Below, piece after piece: positions 16,015 to 25,234 of a DNA stretch of 64,000 nt. The stretch's first letter is position 1; each line of letters opens with the position of its first letter. The notes under the pieces are model-generated. The model did no database searches and had not been told where the DNA came from. It saw nothing but the letters and a program-made list of their open reading frames with translations. A program made the translations under genes and the position numbers. The stretch is from assembly GCA_965116555.1 (NCBI GenBank), contig OZ220698.1:744001-808000 (forward strand), written 5' to 3'. The stretch comes from DAOUJH01 sp965116555. GTDB lineage: Bacteria > Chloroflexota > Dehalococcoidia > Lucifugimonadales > QGNO01.

Positions 16015-16800
16015 ATGGAGTTGGCAGAATACAATTTGGAAGGTAAGCGGGCCCTCCTGGTAGGCGCGGGCAGGGGAATTGGTAAAGGGATAGCCCTGGT
16101 GCTGGGGGAAGCCGGAGTAGACGTGGCGGTGGTGTCTTTGAATGCGAACAGCTCTAATGTGGTGGTGGAGCAGGTCAAATCTATGGGCAGACAAGCCCTG
16201 GCCCTCACGGGAGACGCCACCAAGCTGGCGGATATGAACAAGGTAGTCGGTCAGGCCATTGAAGGACTTGGCGGCATCGACATCTTGGTGAACTGTGTAG
16301 GCGACTCTATCCGCATGCCTGTAGCCGCCATACCGCAAGGCGCAGACGGAATGAGCGAGGAGGACTGGCATCACATCCTGGATGTGAACCTGACCTCTGC
16401 CTTCACCTGTTGCAGCGCTGTGGGTCCGCACTTTTTTGAAAAGCGCAGCGGGGTGGTAATCAACATCTCCAGCTTTGCCTCCTTCCGTGCCGCGGCGTTT
16501 CGTTCTGCTTATGACGCAGGGAAGGCCGGTCTTATGCGGTTCACGGAATCGCTTGCATTGGAATGGGCGCCGTACGGAATACGGGTCAATTCTATTGCGC
16601 CGGGCATGTTCCCCGACCCCGAGCAAATAACAGCCGAAGAGTTCAAACGCAGAGAGGAGGCAGGAGCTAGTCAGGTGCCTCTAGGCCGTATGGGGCAGCT
16701 CCGCGAGGTTGGCTTGCTGGCCGTTTATCTGGCGTCTGATGCCTCCGCATACGTCACCGGGCAGACTTGGGCCATAGATGGAGGGCAGTCGATAGCCTGA
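16015..16800 (+). CDS. Short-chain dehydrogenase/reductase
   Basis: This 261-aa protein is a classical SDR: a nucleotide-binding turn LVGAGRGIGKGIAL, NCVG in place of NNAG, the catalytic Ser in INISSFASF, and the Tyr-x-x-x-Lys pair in AYDAGKAGLMRF. The C-terminal segment YVTGQTWAIDGGQS is that of FabG-like 3-oxoacyl reductases and related dehydrogenases. No arginine follows the first strand in the way usual for NADP enzymes, so cofactor choice is uncertain. AAGGAG precedes the ATG. Substrate unknown. Confidence 0.9.
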   Translation: MELAEYNLEGKRALLVGAGRGIGKGIALVLGEAGVDVAVVSLNANSSNVVVEQVKSMGRQALALTGDATKLADMNKVVGQAIEGLGGIDILVNCVGDSIRMPVAAIPQGADGMSEEDWHHILDVNLTSAFTCCSAVGPHFFEKRSGVVINISSFASFRAAAFRSAYDAGKAGLMRFTESLALEWAPYGIRVNSIAPGMFPDPEQITAEEFKRREEAGASQVPLGRMGQLREVGLLAVYLASDASAYVTGQTWAIDGGQSIA

Positions 16801-16824
16801 ATCCACATCCCGTTGGACGAAGGA

Positions 16825-19080
16825 CTACCTGTCCAGGGACGCGCCCCTTAGATCTAGCATGCCAAACGGAGTGAAGAGCAGGTCATCGACGTAAGGCTTG
16901 ACCAGCATTTGGGTCCGGGCATGATATATCGGGATGGCCGCGGCGTCGTCTACGAGCATGGCCTCAGCTTGGTGGTATAACGCGGTTCTCCGCAAGGGGT
17001 CTTGCTCCACTCTGGCCTGCTCCAGAAGAGAATCGACTTCCGCGTTGTTATAGCCCCCAGAGTTGTTCTCCGCCGATGAATGGAAAAGGACATCCAGGAA
17101 GTTCTGCGGGTCTGGATAGTCCGCTATCCAGCCATAGGTGAACAGGTTCTTATCAATTTGGTCCAGTGCGTAGAAATAGACGTCTGGATCCACTAGTTGG
17201 ACGTCCACTTCCACACCCAAGTTGATCCTCCACATCTGTATAAGCTGCGAAACAGTTGCGGATGGCCGCGTTACTCCGGAGGCGGTGTATACTATATCGG
17301 GCAGATCTTCCACGCTCCCGTAGGACGACTGTTCAATGAGTCGTCTGGCTTCATCCGGGTCAAACGGGATATCGGCTATCTCCGGGTTGTAGCCTGGCAG
17401 ACCGGGGGGCAAGAACCCGTTGGCCAGGTCCACCGCTCCACCCAATATGTCTTCCACCAGAGTCTCCCTATCAACGCTCAACAGGAAGGCCTTGCGCACC
17501 AGTGGGTCATCAAATGGCGGCGTGTCAGAGCTCATGCCAGTGTAGCGGACGCTAAGCTCTGAAGTCTCCACCAGTTCAGCAGCTAGTGGATAATCTGGAC
17601 TGGTCACCTGTGGCAGCTCATCTGAGAAGACACGGGCAACGTCTATTTCACCGGTTTCGTACATCAGGCGGGGCACACCGCCGTACAATCTGTAAACCAG
17701 GTAAGGTACTTGAGGTGCTCCACCATAAAACTCATCGTTGGCCTGCAGCACCATTACTCTGCGGGGTTCCCAGCTGATCAGCTTGAAGGGTCCCGTGCCG
17801 TTGGGTTCCGCCCACCAGGGTATATCGCTTCCTTGGCTGTCCTCTATCTGGTTCCGGTCTACCACAAAAGTCACGGGATGAGATAGCTTGGAGAGGAAGT
17901 AGGACTTGGCGTCGTCTATGGTCACCTGCAAAGTATTTTCGTCTACTACTTGTATGCCGCTAATCTCTTCAGCGTCGCCGCTTGTGAACTCCTCCACGCC
18001 TACCACGTCATCCAGATAGGTGCCCACCGTGGTGGAGGGTAAGCCCGGAGAGTCGGCCAGATCCCAGGCCCGTTCCCAGGAGAACTTGACGTCACCGGCG
18101 GTAACCGGCCTCCCGTCATGGAACTGTGCTCCATCCTTGATGGTGAAGGTGTAAACGGTGCCATCTTCGGAGATTGACCACTCGCTGGCCAGCTCAGGCA
18201 CGAGCACGAGGTCTTTGTTGAATGAGACCAAGCCGGAGAACACCTGCATGATGTACTGGATGGACTGGCTCTCCTGGGTTATGGCCGGGTCCAGCAACAG
18301 TGGACCGTCGTCAAAGTAGAGGGTAAGCGCTTCCTGGCGCGGGATATCCAAGGGCCGCGGCTCGTTCAGTTGGAAGCTGGCTATCAGCGCTTTCAGGTCG
18401 TCCATGCTGGCTTGCAAGTCGTCCTTGGGAGCCTCGGCTCGAATAAAGAAGTTCTGAGTGCCCCGCACCGCGGCGAAGAGGATGCCCTGTTCCTCTCCCT
18501 CGTCGCTGCGCCACTGGTAGGTGGTCTGAAAACCGGTGGAGCCGTCATTGAGATTGACCTCAGATTCATCCAGCGTACGGAACCCCGGGCGACTGAAGAG
18601 GTTGGGAAGCAGACTGTCCACGGCGGCGCCCGGCGTGATTATGGCCGTGTCATAGAACAGGGACACCTGGACCACCGGAGGAGAGCCGTCGGGGTTGCCC
18701 ATGAGCACCATGGTCGGAGGGCTTAACTGGGTCACCACGTTCCAATCTTCCGGATACCTGAGTTGGAACCCAAAGTTCCTATCTATCAAGGTCTGGAAAG
18801 AGTCTGGGATGGTGATTTCTTCCTCAGGCGTGGGTGTGGCCACGGGTGTTGCCGTTGGCGACGCCTGGCTGACCGGCGTAGCTGTGGGACTTGGCCTAGG
18901 CGTGGGACTCGGCCTAGGCGTAGGGCTTGGTAAGGGTGTGGGTGTAGGAGTAGGTATGGGCGTGGCAGTAGGTGACGCTTCAGGCGCCTGTGTGGGCGTT
19001 TCCGTAGGGGCCGGATCCTCAGAGGTACAGGCCAGAGCAGTCAACAGGAGCAACGTCACGATACCAAGGTAAACTCTCAA
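16825..19080 (-). CDS. Peptide-type ABC solute-binding lipoprotein with extra PsbP-like domain
   Basis: The product starts at TTG 19080 (GGAGG upstream) with a lipoprotein signal whose lipobox is LTALAC (Cys18). A 60-residue Thr/Pro/Ser linker follows, then about 140 residues that resemble PsbP/Mog1-type domains (FGFQLRYPEDWNVV...). From about residue 250 to the end lies a complete family-5 extracellular binding domain: YTFTIKDGAQFHDGRPVTAGDVKFS, GTGPFKLISW, PLVRKAFLLSVDRETLV and YGWIADYPDPQNFL. Such proteins deliver peptides, sugars or nickel to Dpp-type permeases. No permease genes adjoin it, so its partner transporter must be elsewhere. A TATAAT lies about 40 bases upstream. Confidence 0.85.
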   Translation of the reverse strand: MRVYLGIVTLLLLTALACTSEDPAPTETPTQAPEASPTATPIPTPTPTPLPSPTPRPSPTPRPSPTATPVSQASPTATPVATPTPEEEITIPDSFQTLIDRNFGFQLRYPEDWNVVTQLSPPTMVLMGNPDGSPPVVQVSLFYDTAIITPGAAVDSLLPNLFSRPGFRTLDESEVNLNDGSTGFQTTYQWRSDEGEEQGILFAAVRGTQNFFIRAEAPKDDLQASMDDLKALIASFQLNEPRPLDIPRQEALTLYFDDGPLLLDPAITQESQSIQYIMQVFSGLVSFNKDLVLVPELASEWSISEDGTVYTFTIKDGAQFHDGRPVTAGDVKFSWERAWDLADSPGLPSTTVGTYLDDVVGVEEFTSGDAEEISGIQVVDENTLQVTIDDAKSYFLSKLSHPVTFVVDRNQIEDSQGSDIPWWAEPNGTGPFKLISWEPRRVMVLQANDEFYGGAPQVPYLVYRLYGGVPRLMYETGEIDVARVFSDELPQVTSPDYPLAAELVETSELSVRYTGMSSDTPPFDDPLVRKAFLLSVDRETLVEDILGGAVDLANGFLPPGLPGYNPEIADIPFDPDEARRLIEQSSYGSVEDLPDIVYTASGVTRPSATVSQLIQMWRINLGVEVDVQLVDPDVYFYALDQIDKNLFTYGWIADYPDPQNFLDVLFHSSAENNSGGYNNAEVDSLLEQARVEQDPLRRTALYHQAEAMLVDDAAAIPIYHARTQMLVKPYVDDLLFTPFGMLDLRGASLDR

Positions 19081-19292
19081 CCTATCCTCCGGGGGATTTC
19101 TTCATACAACGCAGCAGGGATTATAAATGTCAGCAAAGACTTCAATGACAAACAGCCGCAAAATTCGTTATTCGTTAAGATGCAGCATCTTTTTTTGGTT
19201 AGGGTTATGATACCATATATGCTTGACCGTCCGTTGCAGGCTAGGAAAGATGTACCCAACTAAACAGAGCCGAAAAGGGAGTACCGTTCTTG

Positions 19293-21632
19293 ATGATTAG
19301 ACTGAAACTTGGCCTGGTTCTAATCGCTTTGTTAGCTTTGATGCCTCTGACCTACAGCGCCGATGAGGGTGTGATAGACCTAACCCAGATAAATCCCGAC
19401 GAGTTGACTATGCCTTTGGCCAGCATCCGCGACCGTCTTTCTGGGCGGAGTTGGTTGGTCACCACGGGACAGGACCCGGCTCTGGGTATCGGGTTGGACG
19501 GCGGCCTATCCATACCGTCCACTTCAATAGGCGGGTCTCCACCCCAGCAGGCCGGAGGCGGGGGAGCGGCGTTGGTGCCGTTCCGAGACCCATCGGCGAA
19601 GTTCAGCCGCAATATTTTGATTCCCAATGACTTCTCGCAGTTCACATTCCAAACCGAACCAAGCATAGCGGTGGATCCCCATGACCCGGACCACATCCTA
19701 GTGGGCATGATCGATTACAACTTCCCGAACATGGTGACCTACTCCAGTATAGACGGAGGAGCCACCTGGGAAGGGCCGAATCGAGCCAAGTACCCCAGGG
19801 AGAGCCTTGGTTCCGCTGGCGACCCCATTGTGGCGTTCGATCGGAATGGGGACGCCTACTTTGCCTCCATTTCGCTGGATATAGAGGAGTTCACCATCGG
19901 TCCGTTGGTGGGCACCGCGGTAGTTTCATCCATATCAGTGGCCCGTTCCGAGGACGGCGGTTTTACCTGGGTGGACCCTCTGGAAACATCCAGGGGCCGT
20001 TTCGCGTCCAGGTTGCTGCCCAGCACGGATGGACGGGTTCGCGGAGAGATAGAGTTAGGATTCCTGGACAAACCCTGGATGGCGATTGGACCGAACCCGG
20101 ACGACCCGTCCAAGGACAACATCTACGTTGTCTATACAAACTTCATTCAGACCGCCAGCGTCCTCTGGCTTGATGAGTTGCCCACGCTGGGCCCAGGCAC
20201 ACTGCAAACGGTGATAGAACTTGTTCACTCAGAGGACGGCGGCGTGACCTGGAGCGATCCCATTGAAGTGAGCCCCAGAGCCCTTTTCAACATACTGGTC
20301 AACCCACCGGAACTCGCGGAGTCGGATTCAAGTAACGCTCCTCCCGGCCAGGAGGAGACCGGTCAAGCGGTGAGCAGCCGTCAGATTGTGCAAGGGCCTG
20401 ACGTTGCTGTAGCCCCGGACGGCACAGTCTACGTTGCTTGGATGGACTCAACCAATGACGACTCATTTGAAGGGCTTGGGGAGCTATACGTCGCCAGGTC
20501 TGAAAATGGAGGTCAGTCTTTCCAAACTCCCAGAAGGGCCAGCGGGTTCCTGGAGCCAAAGTTCCGCTCCAGGGATCACGTTTTCCGTTCCTGGGCCTCC
20601 GCTTTCCCCAAGCTGGCCGTGGGAGACAATGACGAAGTCTACGTGCTCTGGGTTGCGGTGCCTTCCGACAACCCAAACGACGATGGAGACGTGTTCTTTG
20701 TGAAGTCTACAGATAAAGGGAGAAACTGGAGCCGCCGTATCAAGGTCAACGACGACGAGGGCAGCGCTTTCCAGTTCTTCCCGGAGATGACCATTGACCC
20801 TGAGGGCAACCTGCACGCAATGTGGGGTGACTTCAGGGACGATCCTCAAAACGTGAGCTACCACATCTACTACGCCACCTCAGAGGATGGAGGCGAGACC
20901 TGGGGATTGAATAGCAGAGTCACAGACTTCCCCTCCAATCCCAACCAGGCGTTTCCCAGCGGGCAGTTCATTGGAGATTACTTTGCCATAGAGGCCACTG
21001 AAGACGACGTATACATGGTATGGGCGGACAGCCGGCTGGGAGAGTTCGGTGGGCTGAACCAGAAGATAGGTTTCGCCAGGCAGCAGCTCATGCCGTCGCC
21101 GTCTATCTTCATCTCGCCGCCATCCGGACCCGGCGGGAAGGACGTAGTCATACAGGGGTTCAACTTCCAGCCGGACCGCAACGTGTTCATAGAAGTGGCG
21201 GGCGCAGTAGTCTCTACCACCCGCACCAACGACGAAGGTCGATTCACCTCGCAGATCTTCGTGCCCATATCGGGAGAGGGGGCGCATACGGTACGGGCCC
21301 TAGAAGAGTCCGGCAATCTGGCTTCCTCATCCTTCTTCATGGACTTTGGATTTGACAATATACAGGAGGCAACGGACGGAATAGAGGAGCTTTCACAGCG
21401 CCTGGACGCCTTAGGCGGCAGCGATGATGAAGGCAGCACCCTCAGCGAAGATATCCGTAACCTGGTTACCGCTGTTGAAGAACTGAAAGTAATACAAGAG
21501 AACGGAGACGACGAGGGAGTATCGCCGCTGCTGATAGGTCTGCTGTTCGCCGCCGGACTGATCCCAATAATTGGCGTAGGAGCGCTGCTTGTCATCATGC
21601 TGAGACGCAGGTCTGCCCCCACTTACAGTTGA
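19293..21632 (+). CDS. Exported, membrane-anchored Asp-box (BNR) repeat protein
   Basis: After a signal peptide (residues 1-23), residues about 90-620 form a beta-propeller with six visible Asp-boxes: SIDGGATW, SEDGGFTW, SEDGGVTW, SENGGQSF, STDKGRNW and SEDGGETW. Sialidases and other glycoside hydrolases carry these, but I see no FRIP motif or clear sialidase catalytic set, so enzymatic activity is unproven. An Ig/IPT-like domain (ISPPSGPGGKDVVIQGFNF), a short coiled coil and a C-terminal membrane helix ending in RRRS follow, tethering it outside the cell. A TTG at 19290 is an alternative start. The ABC binding protein begins eleven bases after its stop, so they share an operon. Confidence 0.8.
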   Translation: MIRLKLGLVLIALLALMPLTYSADEGVIDLTQINPDELTMPLASIRDRLSGRSWLVTTGQDPALGIGLDGGLSIPSTSIGGSPPQQAGGGGAALVPFRDPSAKFSRNILIPNDFSQFTFQTEPSIAVDPHDPDHILVGMIDYNFPNMVTYSSIDGGATWEGPNRAKYPRESLGSAGDPIVAFDRNGDAYFASISLDIEEFTIGPLVGTAVVSSISVARSEDGGFTWVDPLETSRGRFASRLLPSTDGRVRGEIELGFLDKPWMAIGPNPDDPSKDNIYVVYTNFIQTASVLWLDELPTLGPGTLQTVIELVHSEDGGVTWSDPIEVSPRALFNILVNPPELAESDSSNAPPGQEETGQAVSSRQIVQGPDVAVAPDGTVYVAWMDSTNDDSFEGLGELYVARSENGGQSFQTPRRASGFLEPKFRSRDHVFRSWASAFPKLAVGDNDEVYVLWVAVPSDNPNDDGDVFFVKSTDKGRNWSRRIKVNDDEGSAFQFFPEMTIDPEGNLHAMWGDFRDDPQNVSYHIYYATSEDGGETWGLNSRVTDFPSNPNQAFPSGQFIGDYFAIEATEDDVYMVWADSRLGEFGGLNQKIGFARQQLMPSPSIFISPPSGPGGKDVVIQGFNFQPDRNVFIEVAGAVVSTTRTNDEGRFTSQIFVPISGEGAHTVRALEESGNLASSSFFMDFGFDNIQEATDGIEELSQRLDALGGSDDEGSTLSEDIRNLVTAVEELKVIQENGDDEGVSPLLIGLLFAAGLIPIIGVGALLVIMLRRRSAPTYS

Positions 21633-21642
21633 CGGATGTGTC

Positions 21643-24165
21643 ATGCGCATAGATAACCGCTTGAAACTGGCTTTTTTGGTGATAGCGCTCCTTGTTGGCT
21701 TGGAGCTGGCGCCCGGTGTCCTGGCTCAAAGCCCTGACGAGTACCAACCGCCGCATGATAGACCCGGCCCTGCTTCTGAACGCCTCCAGTTCCAGTCGTT
21801 CCACGTTGATCTGGCAGGCCAGTCTCTGCAAAACGGGGACATGGACTTCTACCTGTTCAGTCTGAAAACGGAGGCGGCTCGCCAGCTGCAAGATTCTACC
21901 GATATAACCATGTACCAGGCGCCGGCCACCTCCATATCGCTTATCTTGAACCCGGCGCCCGCCATTGAGGGAGAGCTCAATCCATTCTCCATCCGTGAGG
22001 TGCGTCAAGCCCTGCAATACGCCGTGGACAGGCGGTTCATTGCAGAGGAGATATACAAGGGGCTGGCAGAGCCCATGTTGGCACACGTGGGTCCCTTTGA
22101 CTACGACTACCTGACAGTGTACGACGAGCTGAAAGGGCAGGACATCACCTACGACCCGGAGTTCGCCCGAGACCTTGTGGAGCAGGCCATGATGGGGGCG
22201 GGCGCGACCTTGCAGGACGATAAGTGGCACTACAACGATAGGCCGGTGCAGGTCAAGTTCATCATCCGCGTGGAAGACGAGCGGCGCGAGGTGGGAGACC
22301 TCATCCGCGCCGAGCTGGACAAACTGGGCTTCACCGTTGTGCCCACCTACCTCAACTTTGCTCCGGCCATACTCTCCGTCTACGGCACCGACCCGCAGGT
22401 GTTCCAGTGGCACCTCTACACGGAGGGTTGGGGTCGCGGCGCAGCGGAACGGTTCGACTACGGGACGGCCAACAGCATGACCGCTCCCTGGCTGGGCAAT
22501 ATGCCGGGCTGGCAGGAAGTGGGGTTCTGGCAGTACGAAAATGAACGCTTGGACGAATTGGGCCAGAACCTCTTCCAGGGGAACTTCCGCAGCGTGGATG
22601 AGCGCAATGAGATTTATCAAGAGATTACGGAGATTTCGCTCCAGGAATCGGTGCGCGTCTGGCTGGCTACCATAGTTAACAGCCTGCCCACTGACAACAA
22701 CCTGCAGGGGGTAACGCAGGATATTTCGGCGGGGCCCAAGTCCATCTGGACGCTGCGAGAGGCGCATATACCCGGCAGCGACACGTTGACGGTAGGCAAC
22801 CTCTGGGTATGGACGGAGCGCACCACCTGGAATCCGGTGGGCGGCTTCGGCGACTTGTACAGCGTGGATATCTGGAACAACGTCCACGATCCGCCGCTAT
22901 GGCGAGACCCCTTTACCGGCGTGCCCATTCCATTCCGTGCCGAGTATGAAGTGACCACCGCCGGACCTGAGGGCAAGCTGGACGTGCCAAGCGATGCAAA
23001 GCTATGGGATGCGGCGAATGACGAGTTCATCCCAGTAGGCGACGGCGTGCAGGCCACCAGCAAGGTGATCTATGACTACTCCAAGTTCTTCCAGTCCAAG
23101 TGGCACCACGGCCAGCCAATCACAATGGCCGACGTTGTCTACACCATTTCCCAGGGCTTTGACCGTGCTCTGGATGAGGACAAGTCGAAGATAGAATTTG
23201 CTCTGGCGGTGACAAGCAAGCCGTTCCTTGAAACGGTGCGCGGCGTCAAGGTGCTGGACGAAAACAGACTGGAAGTCTACGTGGACTACTGGCACTTTGT
23301 GGAAGACTACATAGCAGAGTACGCCAACATGTCGGGGCTGAGTATGCCCTGGGAGGTCATAGCCGCCCTGGATAAGCTGGTCTTCGAGGATAGAAGGGCA
23401 GCCTACAGCGATACCGCCGCCCAGCGCTTCAGCGTTCCCTGGATCAACTTAGTCATGCCCAATGACGTGCGTCTGTTGCGCCGCTCGCTGATAGAGTTGA
23501 ACAACGACAACCAATATCCGCAGAGCATCTTCCAAAGTAGCGGCGTCTCTGTTTCGGAGGAGGAAGCCGGGCAGCGATACCAGGCTGTCCTGGATTGGAT
23601 AGAGGAATACGACCTGGCCATTATCAGCAACGGCCCGTTCCAGCTGGTGCGCTACGATCCGCCTTCCCAGTTCGCCGAGTTGCTGGCGTTCCGCGACCCC
23701 GACTATCCATTTAAGCCCGGGGACTGGTACAGAGGTGCGCCTCCCGCCATCCGGTTCAACAACATTGAAGCGCCTGGCATAAGTATCGGCTCCGCTGCTT
23801 CTGTCGACGTGACTTTGGAAGGCCCTGGGGTCATAGATCTGCGCTACTTGCTGCTCGATCCCGCCAGCGGTGAGGTGGTTACCTTGGGAGACGCCCAGCG
23901 CACCAGCGGCAATCAGTACAACTTGGAGATACCCGGTGGAGTGACCGGCCAGCTAAGCGACGGCTTGTACCAGCTGTTCCTAGTTGCTTCCAGCGATCTG
24001 GTGTCGTCGCTGGCCGAACGCCGGGTTGACCTAGAGGCCTTCTCCGGCGAAATACCCACGCAGGCCACCGTAGTCTCTACACCTACGGCGGCAGCGCCAA
24101 CGGCAACGCCTTCGGAGGGAGGCGGAGGGTTCTCCTGTTCAGGCCCACCGCTGCAATCCGGGTAG
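21643..24165 (+). CDS. Peptide-type ABC solute-binding protein with permuted domain order
   Basis: A signal peptide (to about residue 29, GVLAQ) is followed by 810 residues related to family-5 binding proteins, but in swapped order. The part normally found late in the fold (FSIREVRQALQYAVDRRFIAE; TEGWGRGAAERFDYG) comes first, at residues 110-340. The part normally first (TLTVGNLWVWTERTTWNPVGG; KFFQSKWHHGQPITMADVVY) follows at residues 375-500, then NGPFQLVRY. A beta-sandwich region, a Thr/Ala/Pro stretch and the unusual end GGGGFSCSGPP close it. Archaeal binding proteins of this size have a similar arrangement, from memory. It heads the transporter genes that follow and surely supplies their substrate. 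Confidence 0.8.
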   Translation: MRIDNRLKLAFLVIALLVGLELAPGVLAQSPDEYQPPHDRPGPASERLQFQSFHVDLAGQSLQNGDMDFYLFSLKTEAARQLQDSTDITMYQAPATSISLILNPAPAIEGELNPFSIREVRQALQYAVDRRFIAEEIYKGLAEPMLAHVGPFDYDYLTVYDELKGQDITYDPEFARDLVEQAMMGAGATLQDDKWHYNDRPVQVKFIIRVEDERREVGDLIRAELDKLGFTVVPTYLNFAPAILSVYGTDPQVFQWHLYTEGWGRGAAERFDYGTANSMTAPWLGNMPGWQEVGFWQYENERLDELGQNLFQGNFRSVDERNEIYQEITEISLQESVRVWLATIVNSLPTDNNLQGVTQDISAGPKSIWTLREAHIPGSDTLTVGNLWVWTERTTWNPVGGFGDLYSVDIWNNVHDPPLWRDPFTGVPIPFRAEYEVTTAGPEGKLDVPSDAKLWDAANDEFIPVGDGVQATSKVIYDYSKFFQSKWHHGQPITMADVVYTISQGFDRALDEDKSKIEFALAVTSKPFLETVRGVKVLDENRLEVYVDYWHFVEDYIAEYANMSGLSMPWEVIAALDKLVFEDRRAAYSDTAAQRFSVPWINLVMPNDVRLLRRSLIELNNDNQYPQSIFQSSGVSVSEEEAGQRYQAVLDWIEEYDLAIISNGPFQLVRYDPPSQFAELLAFRDPDYPFKPGDWYRGAPPAIRFNNIEAPGISIGSAASVDVTLEGPGVIDLRYLLLDPASGEVVTLGDAQRTSGNQYNLEIPGGVTGQLSDGLYQLFLVASSDLVSSLAERRVDLEAFSGEIPTQATVVSTPTAAAPTATPSEGGGGFSCSGPPLQSG

Positions 24166-24182
24166 TCTAGCAGCTCAGCGTC

Positions 24183-25232
24183 ATGTTTTTAGGACTCACG
24201 CTGGCACTCAGAGCGCTTTCCCTATTTGGAGTCCTCGTCATTGTGCTGGTGATGCTGGTCGTCGCCTTGGGCGCTACCGGTTTCTCCGACCGCATTCTCA
24301 ACGCCATAGTAAACGAGGAGATGCGCGGCATACGGGAAGGGCTGGCGCGCACCATTAGAGACCCGGAGCAGTTGGAACAGGTGCTCCGCACACAGCGTGA
24401 AGAGCGCGAGAAGTTCTACGCTCTGGACAGGCCCTGGTACCAGCGCCTTCCGGATATGGTCAGGCGTCTCGTCCTCCTGGATCTTGGCGAGGCACGAACT
24501 CTGCGCAGCTTCCAGGGCAGTCCCAAGGTGCTCACCATGGTGCTGGAACGGTTGCCTTATACCATGCTGCTCATCACCACGGCCTCCGTGATTACGGCGG
24601 TGCTTGGCTTGGCTATTGGGGTCAAGCTGGCAACGCGCATCGGCAGCAAGCTGGATAGAAGCGTATCTTACGCCTCAGCCATTTCGTATGCCTTGCCCGC
24701 ATGGTGGACTGGGATACTCCTCATTCTGCTTCTGGCCTTCCAACTGCGTATCCTGCCGTCCGGCGGGATTCACAGTACGCCGCCTCCTGAGGGAGGCATA
24801 GAACGCTTCCTGGATTTGCTGTACCACGCCATTCTGCCCGTGATAACCCTTGTACTGGTATCGCTGGGGGCGTGGGCCTATACGGTGCGGACAATGGTGC
24901 TGAACACAGCGCAGGAGTTCTTTGTCACCGTGGCCAGGGCCAAGGGGTTGCCGGAAGGCGCGGTGATGCGTCGCTACATCCTCAGAGTAGCCGCACCACC
25001 CATTGTGACCAACCTTGTGCTTGGACTTGCCGCATCGCTGGGCGGGGCCATACTCACCGAGACCGTATTCAACTGGCCGGGCATGGGTCGGCTCTACTAC
25101 GACGCCATTCTGGCCGCTGACGAGGCGGTGATTGTGGCGCTGACGTTTATGTTCACCCTGCTCTACGTGCTGGCGCGTTTCATTCTGGAGGTCTTGTACC
25201 TGGTACTTGACCCGCGCATCAGGTACACCTAG
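24183..25232 (+). CDS. Peptide-type ABC transporter permease, DppB-like
   Basis: The 349-aa protein has the DppB layout: an N-terminal helix (SLFGVLVIVLVMLVVALGA), then an 85-residue external loop (longer than in most DppB) ending LDLGEARTLRSFQG, then five helices with the EAA loop TVARAKGLPEGAVMRRYILR. The C-terminus YLVLDPRIRYT is the usual DppB end. It forms the membrane channel with the DppC-like product encoded two bases downstream. Confidence 0.92.
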   Translation: MFLGLTLALRALSLFGVLVIVLVMLVVALGATGFSDRILNAIVNEEMRGIREGLARTIRDPEQLEQVLRTQREEREKFYALDRPWYQRLPDMVRRLVLLDLGEARTLRSFQGSPKVLTMVLERLPYTMLLITTASVITAVLGLAIGVKLATRIGSKLDRSVSYASAISYALPAWWTGILLILLLAFQLRILPSGGIHSTPPPEGGIERFLDLLYHAILPVITLVLVSLGAWAYTVRTMVLNTAQEFFVTVARAKGLPEGAVMRRYILRVAAPPIVTNLVLGLAASLGGAILTETVFNWPGMGRLYYDAILAADEAVIVALTFMFTLLYVLARFILEVLYLVLDPRIRYT

Positions 25233-25234
25233 CT

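Noticed and set aside
19177..19196. Hairpin AAGATGCAGCATCTT with T-run
   Set aside because: The stem allows only about five A/T-rich pairs and no plus-strand transcript ends here, so I do not call it a terminator.
21595..22887. A 430-codon minus-strand frame
   Set aside because: Antisense to the binding-protein gene, without any recognisable protein pattern or start signal.
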